Source: Streptomyces chartreusis NRRL 3882 (GTDB lineage: Bacteria; Actinomycetota; Actinomycetes; Streptomycetales; Streptomycetaceae). Taken from it: 64,000 nucleotides of DNA. Below the pieces are notes generated by a model. That model did not search any database. It was not told the origin of the DNA and saw nothing but the letters and a program-made list of their open reading frames with translations. Below, in pieces: positions 1 through 7,890 of this stretch. The number at the start of each line of letters is the position of its first letter. Positions within the stretch are counted from its first letter, which is position 1. The position numbers were made by a program, and so were the translations under genes. The stretch covers positions 7,597,001 to 7,661,000 of the forward strand of contig NZ_LT963352.1 in the NCBI RefSeq assembly GCF_900236475.1, written 5' to 3'.

Positions 1-67
1 GGACCGACAGGGCGGCCGCCGAAAACCATTCGACGTGCGGTAAAGCGTCGGCAATGATCTGACTCAT
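1..67 (-). CDS. possible 5' end of a CDS running off the left edge (unknown product)
   Basis: A minus-strand frame opens with ATG at 67-65 and stays open to the window edge, giving about 22 residues that begin MSQIIADALPHVEWF. A weak purine-rich stretch (GGTGAAGG) lies further upstream on the minus strand. The ninth codon is TTA, the rare bldA-dependent leucine codon of Streptomyces, so if the gene is real its translation may be developmentally controlled. Third-position GC is only moderate, and the stretch is too short to assign a family. It would be divergent from the EF-Tu gene, with a palindrome between them. Confidence 0.35.
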   Translation of the reverse strand, partial: MSQIIADALPHVEWFSAAALSV

Positions 68-92
68 GTTCCGGCACGCCTTCACCCTCGCA

Positions 93-112
93 GCATCCGT
101 GGTCACGGATGC
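93..112. promoter_or_regulatory. 20-bp perfect palindrome, operator candidate
   Basis: GCATCCGTG at 93-101 and CACGGATGC at 104-112 are exact inverted repeats around a GT spacer. The site lies between a probable leftward start at 67 and the EF-Tu gene. Symmetry of this size with a 2-bp centre suits a dimeric repressor. It could also form an RNA hairpin, but the loop would be too tight for a normal terminator. Confidence 0.45.
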
Positions 113-165
113 CCCGAAGGCTGCCGTCGTGGTTGTCACGGCCGTTGCAGACGGCGCCCGAAGCT

Positions 166-208
166 GACCCTCTCCGGTTCGTCCGGCGGACCCCGCAGGG
201 GGAGGGTC
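166..208 (+). promoter_or_regulatory. stem-loop in the EF-Tu leader
   Basis: GACCCTCTCC at 166-175 can pair with GGGGAGGGTC at 199-208, ten pairs including one wobble, about 50 nt before the EF-Tu start. No T tract follows, so it may be an attenuator or stability element rather than a simple terminator. The call rests only on base complementarity. Confidence 0.35.
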
Positions 209-259
209 GGGCAGGTCCTCGGGGTCCCACTCCATGACGAGACGCTTCGAGGTACAGCC

Positions 260-1429
260 ATGTCCAAGACGGCCTACGTCCGCACGAAACCACATCTCAA
301 CATCGGCACGATGGGTCATGTCGACCACGGCAAGACGACCCTGACGGCCGCGATCACCAAGGTCCTCGCCGAGCGCGGCACCGGCACGTACGTGCCGTTC
401 GACCGGATCGACCGAGCGCCCGAGGAGGCGGCGCGCGGCATCACCATCAACATCGCGCACGTCGAGTACGAGACCGACACCAGGCACTACGCGCACGTCG
501 ACATGCCGGGCCATGCCGACTACGTCAAGAACATGGTCACCGGCGCCGCGCAGCTCGACGGGGCGATCCTCGTCGTCTCCGCGCTCGACGGGATCATGCC
601 GCAGACCGCCGAACACGTACTGCTCGCCCGGCAGGTGGGCGTCGACCACATCGTGGTCGCCCTCAACAAGGCCGACGCGGGGGACGAGGAACTGACCGAC
701 CTGGTCGAGCTGGAGGTCCGCGACCTGCTCACCGCGCACGGCTACGGCGGCGACTCCGTACCCGTCGTACGCGTCTCGGGACTGAAGGCACTGGCGGGTG
801 ACCCGCGCTGGACTGCCTCGATCGAGGCGCTGCTCGACGCGGTGGACACGTATGTGCCGATGCCGGAGCGGTATCTGGACGCACCGTTTCTGCTGTCCGT
901 GGAGAACGTGCTGACCATCACCGGGCGGGGGACCGTGGTGACCGGTGCGGTGGAGCGGGGCACGGTGCGGGTCGGGGACAAGGTCGAGGTGCTCGGGGCT
1001 TCCGTGGAGACGGTGGTCACGGGGCTGGAGACCTTCGGCAAGCCGATGGAGGAGGCGCAGGCCGGGGACAACGTGGCGCTGCTGCTGCGGGGGGTTCCCC
1101 GGGACGCTGTCCGGCGGGGGCACGTGGTGGCCGCGCCGGGGAGTGTGAAGCCGCGGCGGCGTTTCTCGGCGCAGGTGTATGTCCTGTCGGCTCGGGAGGG
1201 TGGGCGGACGACGCCCGTCTCCTCCGGGTACCGGCCGCAGTTCTACATCCGGACCGCGGATGTGGTGGGGGTGGTCGACCTCGGTGAGGTGGCGGTGGCT
1301 CGGCCCGGCGACACGGTTGCCATGACTGTGGAGCTGGGGCGGGAGGTGCCGTTGGAGCCGGGGCTCGGGTTCGCCATTCGTGAGGGTGGGCGGACCGTGG
1401 GGGCCGGGACCGTGACCGTGGTGGGTTGA
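260..1429 (+). CDS. tuf3: elongation factor Tu, divergent third-type copy (EF-Tu3)
   Basis: This GTPase would deliver aminoacyl-tRNA to the ribosome. The 389-aa protein has the P-loop GHVDHGKT (residues 19-26), the switch I block ending in RGITI, DMPGH (81-85) and NKAD (136-139), followed by the beta-barrel domains 2 and 3 ending in VGAGTVTVV. ATG 260 has a GAGG ribosome site seven bases upstream. It stands alone rather than in the str operon with rpsL, rpsG and fusA, and its sequence is visibly divergent from housekeeping EF-Tu. Both points match the Streptomyces tuf3 class, whose product is a minor or conditional EF-Tu. Family assignment is certain; the role of this copy is inferred. Confidence 0.93.
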   Translation: MSKTAYVRTKPHLNIGTMGHVDHGKTTLTAAITKVLAERGTGTYVPFDRIDRAPEEAARGITINIAHVEYETDTRHYAHVDMPGHADYVKNMVTGAAQLDGAILVVSALDGIMPQTAEHVLLARQVGVDHIVVALNKADAGDEELTDLVELEVRDLLTAHGYGGDSVPVVRVSGLKALAGDPRWTASIEALLDAVDTYVPMPERYLDAPFLLSVENVLTITGRGTVVTGAVERGTVRVGDKVEVLGASVETVVTGLETFGKPMEEAQAGDNVALLLRGVPRDAVRRGHVVAAPGSVKPRRRFSAQVYVLSAREGGRTTPVSSGYRPQFYIRTADVVGVVDLGEVAVARPGDTVAMTVELGREVPLEPGLGFAIREGGRTVGAGTVTVVG

Positions 1430-1455
1430 GGTGGTGGGGGACTGCGGGCCGTCTT

Positions 1456-1484
1456 GGGCTGGTCGCGCAGTTCCCCGCGCCCCT
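1456..1484 (+). repeat. dispersed Streptomyces intergenic repeat, copy 1
   Basis: The core GTCGCGCAGTTCCCCGCGCC after the EF-Tu gene recurs nearly unchanged at 44343-44381 and inverted at 48723-48750. A longer variant lies at 56237-56291. I know this motif as a common intergenic element in Streptomyces chromosomes; here it sits between a stop codon and the next gene. Confidence 0.7.
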
Positions 1485-1514
1485 CCTCTGCGTTGTCCCA
1501 CGCACAATGGAGGG

Positions 1515-2360
1515 GTGAAGGACTCCATTCCCGTCGCCCGGTCCGTCGATCATGGGTTTGCCAAGCTGATGCCCGACGTCGACCGGGAACGGGCCTGGTT
1601 GCTGACCGTCGACGGGGCGCCGCAGTCCTATGTGGATCTGGACGAGCCGACGCATCTGGAGTTCGAGTACGCGCGGCGGCTCGGGCATGTGCTGGATGTC
1701 GTGGCGGAGCCGGGGGCCGCGTTGGACGTGCTGCACCTCGGCGGGGGGGCGCTGACCCTGCCCCGGTACGTGGCCGTGACCCGGCCGGGGGCACGGCAGG
1801 ACGTCGTCGAGGCCGATCGGGGGCTGCTGGAGTTGGTGTCCGAGCACCTGCCGCTGCCGGACGGGGCGCGGGTCACGCTGCACGCGTCGGATGCCCGGGC
1901 GTGGCTGGAAAACGCTCCCTCGGACGCGGCGGACGTCATCGTGGCCGATGTGTTCGGCGGGTCGCGGGTGCCGGCGCATCTGACGTCCGTCGACTACGTC
2001 CGCGAGGCCGTGCGGGTGCTGCGGGACGGTGGGTTCTATCTCGCGAATCTGCCCGACGCCGCGCCCTTCGCCTTTCTGCGGTCGCAACTCGCCACCCTGG
2101 CCACCGTCTTCGAGGAACTCGTGCTGATCGCCGAGCCGGGGGTGCTGCGGGGACGGCGGTTCGGGAACGCGGTGCTCGTGGCCGGGCACCAGCCGGTCGA
2201 CGTCGCCGCCCTGGCCCGGCTCATGGCCGCCGACGTCTTCCCGGCCCGGGTCGAACACGGCGCCGCCCTGCGGGACTTCATCGGGGACGCGCGGGCCGTG
2301 CGGGACGAGGACGCCGTGCCGTCACCCGAGCCCCCCGACGGGGCGTTCGGCATCGGCTGA
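1515..2360 (+). CDS. spermidine-synthase-like SAM-fold protein
   Basis: This 281-aa protein has a class I methyltransferase/spermidine synthase fold. LHLGGGALTLPRYV forms the glycine-rich nucleotide loop, VVEAD supplies the acidic residue after beta 2, and a DAR/DVIVADVFGG segment follows. The substrate is not evident, and many actinobacterial members of this family have no proven polyamine synthase activity. I chose GTG 1515 because the frame upstream runs through the repeat at 1456-1484. GGAGGG abuts GTG directly, too close for a Shine-Dalgarno, while CACAAT six bases further up suggests a leaderless transcript. Its 3' end overlaps the convergent MFS gene by 39 nt. Confidence 0.75.
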   Translation: MKDSIPVARSVDHGFAKLMPDVDRERAWLLTVDGAPQSYVDLDEPTHLEFEYARRLGHVLDVVAEPGAALDVLHLGGGALTLPRYVAVTRPGARQDVVEADRGLLELVSEHLPLPDGARVTLHASDARAWLENAPSDAADVIVADVFGGSRVPAHLTSVDYVREAVRVLRDGGFYLANLPDAAPFAFLRSQLATLATVFEELVLIAEPGVLRGRRFGNAVLVAGHQPVDVAALARLMAADVFPARVEHGAALRDFIGDARAVRDEDAVPSPEPPDGAFGIG

Positions 2361-3635
2361 CGCGTGCCCGGTGCCGCCTCGGGCCACCGGGGCGGTCCTG
2401 CGCCGCAGGTTGCGTATGTCCGGTACGCACAGCGCGGCCGCCGTGACCAGGACGACCAGGCCGGCGCAGCCCCACAGCGCGGCCGTACGGCCGAACGCCT
2501 CCTCGGCGGGGCCGGCCGCGGCCGTGGCGAGCGGTACCAGCGCGACCGAGCCGAACCAGTCGTACGCCGAGACGCGGGAGAGCTTGTCCTCGGGGATCTC
2601 CTGGTGCAGGGCCGTCATCCAGGACACGCCGAACACCTCGATCGTAGCGCCGGCGACGAACATCACCACGTAGAGCACCCCGATCGGCACCGGCACGGCG
2701 AGCGCGGCCGAGGGCAGGGCCAGGGGGAAGACGCAGAGGGTGCCGGCGAGGAGCAGGCGGCGGGGTTTCCAGCGGGTCATCAACACGGCCCCGGCGACGG
2801 TGCCCGCCCCGAACGCGCCCAGGGCGAGGCCCCACGGGCCCGCGCCGCCCAGGTGGTCCCGGGCGACGAGCGGGCCGTACACCGCGTCGGCGGCGGAGAC
2901 GACCGCGTTGGCGATCGAGAACTGGACGACGACGGCCCACAGCCACGCCCGGCCGGAGAACTCCCGCCAGCCCTCCCGCAGATCGGCGAGCAGACCACCG
3001 CCCGGTGCGCGCGGCGGGATGTGACCGACGTCGAGGAAGGCCCGCAGCACCCCGGCGACGGCGAAGGCCGCCGCGTCCGCCGCCAGCACCCAGCCGGGCC
3101 CGATCACGGCGACCATGGCACCGCCGACCGCGGCGCCGCCCAGGGCCGCGCCCTGCATCGCCATCCGGAACACCGCGAACGCGCGGCCCGCCTGCTCGCC
3201 CGAGACGGAGGACATCAGCATGCCCTCGGCGGCCGGGCCGAAGAAGGCCTGGCCGGTGCCGCCGAGGGCGGCGAGCAGCATCATCTGCCACAGCCGGGGA
3301 TCCCCGGTCAGCACGAGGGCGGCGAAGGCGGCCTGGGAGACGCAGTTCAGGGCGTTGGCCGCCACCATGACGCGGTGCCGGGGCAGCCGGTCCGCGACGG
3401 CGCCGCCGATCAGCAGGAACAGCACCAGGGGGAGCATGCGGGCCGCCGCGACCAGGCCGACGTCACCGCCGTCGCCGCCCGTTTCGAGCACGGCGAACGC
3501 CGCGGCGACCAGGGCTCCCTGGCTGCCCAGGTTGGTGACGACCGCGGCGGCGGTGAGCAGGGAGTAGTTGCGCCCCGCCCAGGCGGGCCGGCGGGGGCGT
3601 CGGGCGGAGGCGGTGGGGGTGGGGGGCGAGGTCAC
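2322..3635 (-). CDS. MFS transporter (drug or siderophore exporter-like)
   Basis: This is an integral membrane transporter of about 437 aa with roughly 10-12 hydrophobic segments, starting around NYSLLTAAAVVTNLGSQ. The A-like motif GGAVADRLPRHRVM follows helix 2. The overall pattern resembles the EntS/MFS_3-like exporter group; the substrate cannot be read from sequence. GTG 3635 is preferred over TTG 3671 because a -10-like GATAGT lies just upstream and the extra residues are low-complexity. The gene converges on and slightly overlaps the spermidine-synthase-like gene. Confidence 0.8.
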   Translation of the reverse strand: MTSPPTPTASARRPRRPAWAGRNYSLLTAAAVVTNLGSQGALVAAAFAVLETGGDGGDVGLVAAARMLPLVLFLLIGGAVADRLPRHRVMVAANALNCVSQAAFAALVLTGDPRLWQMMLLAALGGTGQAFFGPAAEGMLMSSVSGEQAGRAFAVFRMAMQGAALGGAAVGGAMVAVIGPGWVLAADAAAFAVAGVLRAFLDVGHIPPRAPGGGLLADLREGWREFSGRAWLWAVVVQFSIANAVVSAADAVYGPLVARDHLGGAGPWGLALGAFGAGTVAGAVLMTRWKPRRLLLAGTLCVFPLALPSAALAVPVPIGVLYVVMFVAGATIEVFGVSWMTALHQEIPEDKLSRVSAYDWFGSVALVPLATAAAGPAEEAFGRTAALWGCAGLVVLVTAAALCVPDIRNLRRRTAPVARGGTGHASADAERPVGGLG

Positions 3636-3711
3636 CGGCCGACTATCGCCGCCGGGGGCCCGTCCTGCCAAACGGTTTGCGCGTTGTCGCAGGCGGGCCC
3701 GTTCGGCGGCG

Positions 3712-4725
3712 TCAGCCTCCGGTGGGCTCGCCGTGCAGCCGGACCGTGCTGAGGATCTTCAGGATGGTCTCCTTGGGCACCTCGTCCTTGACGCCCTTGG
3801 CCCCGAAGAAACTCCACGCGACGAAGTCGCCCGCCGAGTTCTTGAAGCCGAACGTGACCGCCTTGCCGTCGCTCGCGCACTTGCCCTTGTCGGGAGTGTT
3901 CTCCGACCACGCCCAGGCGACGCTGCCCTTCACGCCCGCGGTGGTGGTGTAGGGCCTGGCCTTCTCGTCGGTCTTGACGCTCTTCTTGTCCGGCTGCGTG
4001 TAACCGCCGTACACCCACCAGGCAACCTGGTTGAGGGCGACCTCATCGGTGTTCTTGGCCCCGTCCGCGCCCTTGGTGCCCGCCCCGGCCAGGGCCTCGC
4101 TCTCGGTCCTGCCGTCCTTGTTGTCGTCGCTGGTGCACCACTTGGACTTGTAGAAGGCCGGCGCCGACATGATGATGAGCGGCTTGCCGTCGTCGGACTT
4201 CTCGTCCTCGAAGAAGACGGACGACGTCGGGGACGCGACCTCCCAGTCCGCGGGCACGTCGAAGGCCGTGCCCCACTTGGGGTTGATGACGACCTTCCAG
4301 CCCTTGACCGTGGGCTTCTCCTCCCCGCCGCCGCGGGGGTTGTCGCCCGCGGCGGGCGTGCTCGCCTCCGCGGACGGGCTCGCCGGCGCCGTGCTCTTCT
4401 TGCTTCCGCCCTTGCCGCCGTCCGCCGTGTCGTCCTTGTCGCCGCCCAGCACCAGGAAGCCCGTGACACCGGCCGCCACGACGACCGCCGTGGCGGCGAT
4501 GATCGCGACCAGCTTCGTCCGGTTGCCGCCGCCACCGCCCTGCGGGGGCTGCGGCGCGCCGGCCGGCCCGGGGGCACCCCACTGCGGCTGCTGTCCGTAG
4601 GGACTGGGCTGCTGCTGATAGCCCGGCTGCTGGTACGGATTCGGCTGCTGGTAACCCGGCTGCTGGTACGGGTTGTTCGCTTGCGGGTTCTGCTCGCCCC
4701 CGGGCGGCTGCTGTCCTGGCCACAT
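3712..4725 (-). CDS. Pro/Gln-rich single-pass membrane protein, unknown function
   Basis: A 337-aa protein. Residues 1-66 are cytoplasmic and low-complexity, with repeated NPYQQPGYQQ-type units; one transmembrane helix covers about 71-94 (KLVAIIAATAVVVAAGV). A Ser/Ala/Pro-rich linker and an extracytoplasmic domain of about 200 aa follow. This architecture is common in Streptomyces, where the proline-rich tail may bind cytoplasmic partners. I chose ATG 4725; the GTG at 4755 would add codons, including CTA and TTG, that are atypical here. Function is unknown and no enzyme motif is visible. Confidence 0.75.
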   Translation of the reverse strand: MWPGQQPPGGEQNPQANNPYQQPGYQQPNPYQQPGYQQQPSPYGQQPQWGAPGPAGAPQPPQGGGGGNRTKLVAIIAATAVVVAAGVTGFLVLGGDKDDTADGGKGGSKKSTAPASPSAEASTPAAGDNPRGGGEEKPTVKGWKVVINPKWGTAFDVPADWEVASPTSSVFFEDEKSDDGKPLIIMSAPAFYKSKWCTSDDNKDGRTESEALAGAGTKGADGAKNTDEVALNQVAWWVYGGYTQPDKKSVKTDEKARPYTTTAGVKGSVAWAWSENTPDKGKCASDGKAVTFGFKNSAGDFVAWSFFGAKGVKDEVPKETILKILSTVRLHGEPTGG

Positions 4726-4850
4726 GGGCAGCAACCCTAGCCGCGCTCCGGACACGATTCGGTCACTGCCCGTGGACGGAGGCGTAGCAACGCGGGAACG
4801 GGGCGGGGCGGACGGTCGGCGAGGACGATGCGGCGGCCGTCACACGGGCC

Positions 4851-4880
4851 TGGTCAGCTCTCTCTACTCGTGAGTAACAT
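4851..4880 (+). promoter_or_regulatory. leaderless promoter with an embedded palindrome
   Basis: TAACAT at 4875-4880 sits exactly six bases before ATG 4887, so the transcript should start at or next to the start codon. TGGTCA at 4851-4856 is a possible -35 with an 18-bp spacer. TACTC-GT-GAGTA at 4865-4876 is a perfect palindrome overlapping the -10 and would suit a repressor. Confidence 0.5.
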
Positions 4881-4886
4881 GCGGCC

Positions 4887-5339
4887 ATGAGCGCAGACCA
4901 GATGTCCATCGGCGAGATGCTCGCCGCCACGGTGCCCATGGCCCGGACCCTGAACCTCGAATTCCTCGAGACGACGCCGGAGCGGGCGGTGGTGTCCCTG
5001 CCCGACCAGGGCGAGTACCACAACCACGTGGGCGGGCCGCACGCCGGGGCGATGTTCACGCTCGGCGAGTCCGCGAGCGGGGCGATCGTGCTGGCCGCGT
5101 TCGGGGACCAGCTCTCGCGCGCCGTGCCGCTCGCCGTCAGCGCCGAGATCGCCTACAAGAAGCTGGCGATGGGCGCGGTCACCGCGACCGCGACCCTCGG
5201 CCGCCCGGCCGCCGAGGTCGTCGCCGAACTGGACGCGGGCGGGCGCCCGGAGTTCCCCGTGTCCATCGCCATCCAGCGGGCCGACGGTGCGGTCACCGGC
5301 GAGATGACCGTGGTCTGGACGCTGCGCCCCAACGGCTGA
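4887..5339 (+). CDS. hotdog-fold thioesterase, PaaI/DUF4442-like
   Basis: A 150-aa single-domain hotdog protein. NHVGGPHAGAMFTLGESASG (residues about 47-66) is the conserved helix region of PaaI/DUF4442 acyl-CoA thioesterases, and VTATATLGRP follows in the sheet. It would hydrolyse an acyl- or aryl-CoA in the cytosol; the substrate is unknown. ATG 4887 follows a leaderless promoter and lacks a Shine-Dalgarno. It is a single gene, followed by a strong terminator hairpin. Confidence 0.8.
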   Translation: MSADQMSIGEMLAATVPMARTLNLEFLETTPERAVVSLPDQGEYHNHVGGPHAGAMFTLGESASGAIVLAAFGDQLSRAVPLAVSAEIAYKKLAMGAVTATATLGRPAAEVVAELDAGGRPEFPVSIAIQRADGAVTGEMTVVWTLRPNG

Positions 5340-5553
5340 TCCGCCTGTCGCCTGCCCGGAGCCCCGGCCGAGTGCCGGGGCTCTCGCATGTCGGCCGCGA
5401 TGTCCCGGGGGAGGGCTGCGCGGTCGGAGATTTCGTGGACCAACCGCCTTTGCGCCCACACAACTTGAGAGCCGCCGTCGGAGTGTTATCGAAAGCCGGT
5501 GCGGATACCGCCGGTAACATATCTGAATTCCTCTCGTTTTGAACTCGGGTCAT
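5293..5553 (-). other. possible small ORF in the AT-richer gap 5384-5710
   Basis: ATG 5553 (minus strand) is preceded by a good ribosome site (AAGGAG, 5 nt spacing) and opens an 86-codon frame starting MTRVQNERNSDMLPAVSAP, with a TTA codon at position 13. The later part runs through the terminator and into the thioesterase 3' end in a shadow frame, so the encoded C-terminus looks random. Either only the start is meaningful, for example a short regulatory peptide, or this is chance. Otherwise the 5384-5710 gap holds only the AT-rich leader of the next gene. Confidence 0.2.
5359..5383 (+). terminator. rho-independent-type hairpin after the thioesterase gene
   Basis: GAGCCCCGG (5359-5367) and CCGGGGCTC (5375-5383) are perfect 9-bp arms with a 7-nt loop, 20 nt after the stop. 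There is no clear T tract, which is common for Streptomyces terminators. Confidence 0.7.
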
Positions 5554-5710
5554 CCGAACTCCTTGTTGCCTGTGAGTCGTATGTGCGAAAGTGAGCCACC
5601 TCACAGCCAAGTCCGCAGCTGACGCGGCATAGGTATGCACCAATCACGCACCTGCTTTCCGACGGACGCGCAATTCGCATGCCGTCCTGCGGCTGGAAGG
5701 AAATGGTTCA

Positions 5711-7594
5711 GTGCAATCCCCCTACCCCCCACGCCCCCCGTACCCGCCGCGCCCCGGAGCGGGTCCCGCGGATTCCGATCGCCATCTCCTCGCCCGGGTC
5801 GGTGATCCCGGCGAAGGCCCGCGCGCGGTCGCCCTGTTGCTGGCCCGGCACTGGCGGGCGGTGTACGAGTACGCCGTGATCTGCCTGGCCTCCTCCGAGG
5901 ATTCGGCGTCCATGGCGGCCGCCGCCGCGTTCCGCCGGGAACTCGCCCGGCCGGGCGGCGGCGCGCTGCGCCCGCGGCTGCTCGCGGCCGTCCGGGACGC
6001 GGTCCGGGAATGGGCCGCCGACGACGGCATTTGCGGAGTACTGCCGGAACTCCGCAAAACCGTCGGCGCGCGCGGACTGCGTGCCGCGCGGTCCGTGACG
6101 GCCGAAAGGCGGCGGCTCGCCGAGCGCGCATTCGGGGCCCTTCCGGGGGCGTCCCAATGCCTGCTCTGGCATACCGAGGTCGAGGCCGAGCCCATATCCG
6201 TACCGGCCGGTCTGCTGGGAGTGGACGTCCGTACCGCGTCGGCCGCGCTGGAGCAGGCGCGTGAGCAATTCCGGGCGGGTTGCGTCCGGGCCCACCGGGA
6301 ACTCGCGCCGACGCAGGAATGCCGCTTCTACAACCGGCTGCTGGACGTTCCGATGCGTCGCGGCGGGGCTCTGCTGCCGGACGTGCAACGGCATCTGATG
6401 GCCTGCCGCTACTGCCGGCACGCCGCCGAGCAACTCAGCCATTTCGAGGGCGGGTTGGAGGACCTGCTCGTGGAGACGGTGCTCGGCTGGGGCGCCCGCC
6501 GCTACCTCGAATCACGGCCCGGCCGGGACCGGGGCCGGGGTGCCCTGTCCGCGGCCGGAGCCGGTGGCCGCCACCGGCTTAGGGCCCAGGCCCTGCCGGC
6601 GGGCGGCCGGCCCGGGCCTTCGAGAAGACACACCAAGGCGCTGGCCGCCGCGGTCGGGGTGACCTCCCTCGTGCTGCTCGCGACGCTGCTCGCCGCCCGG
6701 GGCTGGACGGAGGAGGGCGGCACCGTCACCCCACGGGCCACCTGGGGAGCGGTCAGCGGCCACTCCGTCGCCCCCGACTCCACCGGAACCTCCTCGGCCG
6801 GGCTCCCGTCGGCCGCGTCCGCCGGCCACCCCGCCGAAGTGGCCCGCGGACGGCTGCGCAACCTCGACGCAGGCCTGTGCCTCGGCGTCCGGGGCGGCCG
6901 GCCCCGGGCCGACGCCCGCATGGTGCTGACCTCGTGCTCCGCCGCCGGGCCCCTCCAGTGGTCGTACCAGGACGACGGCATGCTGCGCAGCGCCGCCGAC
7001 CCCACGCTCTGCCTCGGCTCCGACACCGCCGAGGGCTCGGTCGTCCTGGCCGGCTGCCTCGTGCACGAGGGAGTGGTGCGCTACGACCTGACCGTGCGCG
7101 GCGAACTCCTGCCGCGCGGCGGCAAGGGGCTGGCCCTTGCCCGTGGCACGGGCCGGAACGTGGTCGTCGCCGGGCGCGACGGATCCGCGGCGCAACGCTG
7201 GGCGCTGGAACCGGAGGTGGGGTCGGGGGGCGCCGCGGCGGGGGATTTTGGGGATGCGCGGGAGCCGGGGGAGCGGCGGGGCCAGGACGCGCCTCGGGAG
7301 AGCCGCGGGCAGGAGAGCCGCCGGGAGAAGGAGCTGTACGACGGGGCCCCGCCCGGGCATCGGCCCGAGCCCCCGCGCAGCGACTCCGGGGATCTGCCGC
7401 AGGAGCGGTACGAGACGCGGTTCGCCCAGGCGGACTGCTGCGGCGCGGCCGAACCGGGACGGGCCCCCGGCGACACCGGCACGCCCGGTACCGATGTCCT
7501 CGGCCCGGTGCCCCACGCCGACGTACTGGGGTCCGCGACAGCCCCCGTGACGACGGCCGTGATGACGACGCTCCACTCCACCGCGCTCCCGTAG
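5711..7594 (+). CDS. membrane protein: sigma-like region, zinc finger, TM helix and ricin-type lectin domain
   Basis: A 627-aa multidomain protein. Residues about 25-195 look like a degenerate ECF sigma factor (helical region 2-like, then a region 4-like HTH). H228-x3-C232-x2-C235 is an anti-sigma-type zinc motif. One TM helix spans about 309-329. Residues about 380-500 form a ricin-B beta-trefoil, with GLCLGVRGG, TLCLGSD and QRWALE, predicted outside the cell. A hydrophilic, Glu/Arg/Gly-rich tail ends the protein. GTG 5711 has GGAAGG upstream. I infer a carbohydrate-sensing or surface-anchored regulator; similar RICIN-domain proteins occur in Streptomyces, but the function is unproven. Confidence 0.75.
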   Translation: MQSPYPPRPPYPPRPGAGPADSDRHLLARVGDPGEGPRAVALLLARHWRAVYEYAVICLASSEDSASMAAAAAFRRELARPGGGALRPRLLAAVRDAVREWAADDGICGVLPELRKTVGARGLRAARSVTAERRRLAERAFGALPGASQCLLWHTEVEAEPISVPAGLLGVDVRTASAALEQAREQFRAGCVRAHRELAPTQECRFYNRLLDVPMRRGGALLPDVQRHLMACRYCRHAAEQLSHFEGGLEDLLVETVLGWGARRYLESRPGRDRGRGALSAAGAGGRHRLRAQALPAGGRPGPSRRHTKALAAAVGVTSLVLLATLLAARGWTEEGGTVTPRATWGAVSGHSVAPDSTGTSSAGLPSAASAGHPAEVARGRLRNLDAGLCLGVRGGRPRADARMVLTSCSAAGPLQWSYQDDGMLRSAADPTLCLGSDTAEGSVVLAGCLVHEGVVRYDLTVRGELLPRGGKGLALARGTGRNVVVAGRDGSAAQRWALEPEVGSGGAAAGDFGDAREPGERRGQDAPRESRGQESRREKELYDGAPPGHRPEPPRSDSGDLPQERYETRFAQADCCGAAEPGRAPGDTGTPGTDVLGPVPHADVLGSATAPVTTAVMTTLHSTALP

Positions 7595-7710
7595 ACCGAG
7601 CCTCCGGGGTGTCGTGCCGCCAGGGCCCGGGGCGGGTCCGGGCGTCCGCGGGGTCGGCTCTCGGCTCACCGGCCCGGTCGGGCGGGGCCGTCCCGGCCTT
7701 CGGCGTCACC

Positions 7711-7742
7711 CACCGGGTCACCCGTCGTGTCACCCGGTCGGG
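7711..7742. other. inverted/direct repeat patch in the intergenic gap 7595-7890
   Basis: The 296-nt gap before phosphoketolase contains CACCGGGTCACCC and TCACCCGGTCGGG close together, giving an imperfect stem CCGGGT/ACCCGG. It may end the upstream transcript. I see no gene in this gap and no strong promoter. Confidence 0.3.
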
Positions 7743-7890
7743 CGGCCCGCCCCGGATCCCGACGCGTGGCCCATCCGGTCCGCCCGGCCCCACCGCGCAG
7801 CGGTCGGCACACGGCCGGGAGGCGCCGGGCATCGAACCGGAACAGACTGGTACTCCTCCTGAGGCCGTCGCCGAACCCAGGGAGTCACTC

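Noticed and set aside
1456..1484. Dispersed repeat as an insertion sequence end or att site
   Set aside because: No transposase, target duplication or tRNA is nearby, and the motif is a common short intergenic repeat in this genus.
2364..3752. Long plus-strand frames across the MFS gene
   Set aside because: They are antisense shadows caused by high GC; composition is Arg/Gly/Pro/His-rich with no family motif, while the minus-strand frame has clear TM helices.
6877..7890. N-terminal extension of phosphoketolase
   Set aside because: The open frame continues upstream, but it overlaps the lectin gene in another frame, and AGGGAG plus ATG at 7891 give the normal family length.
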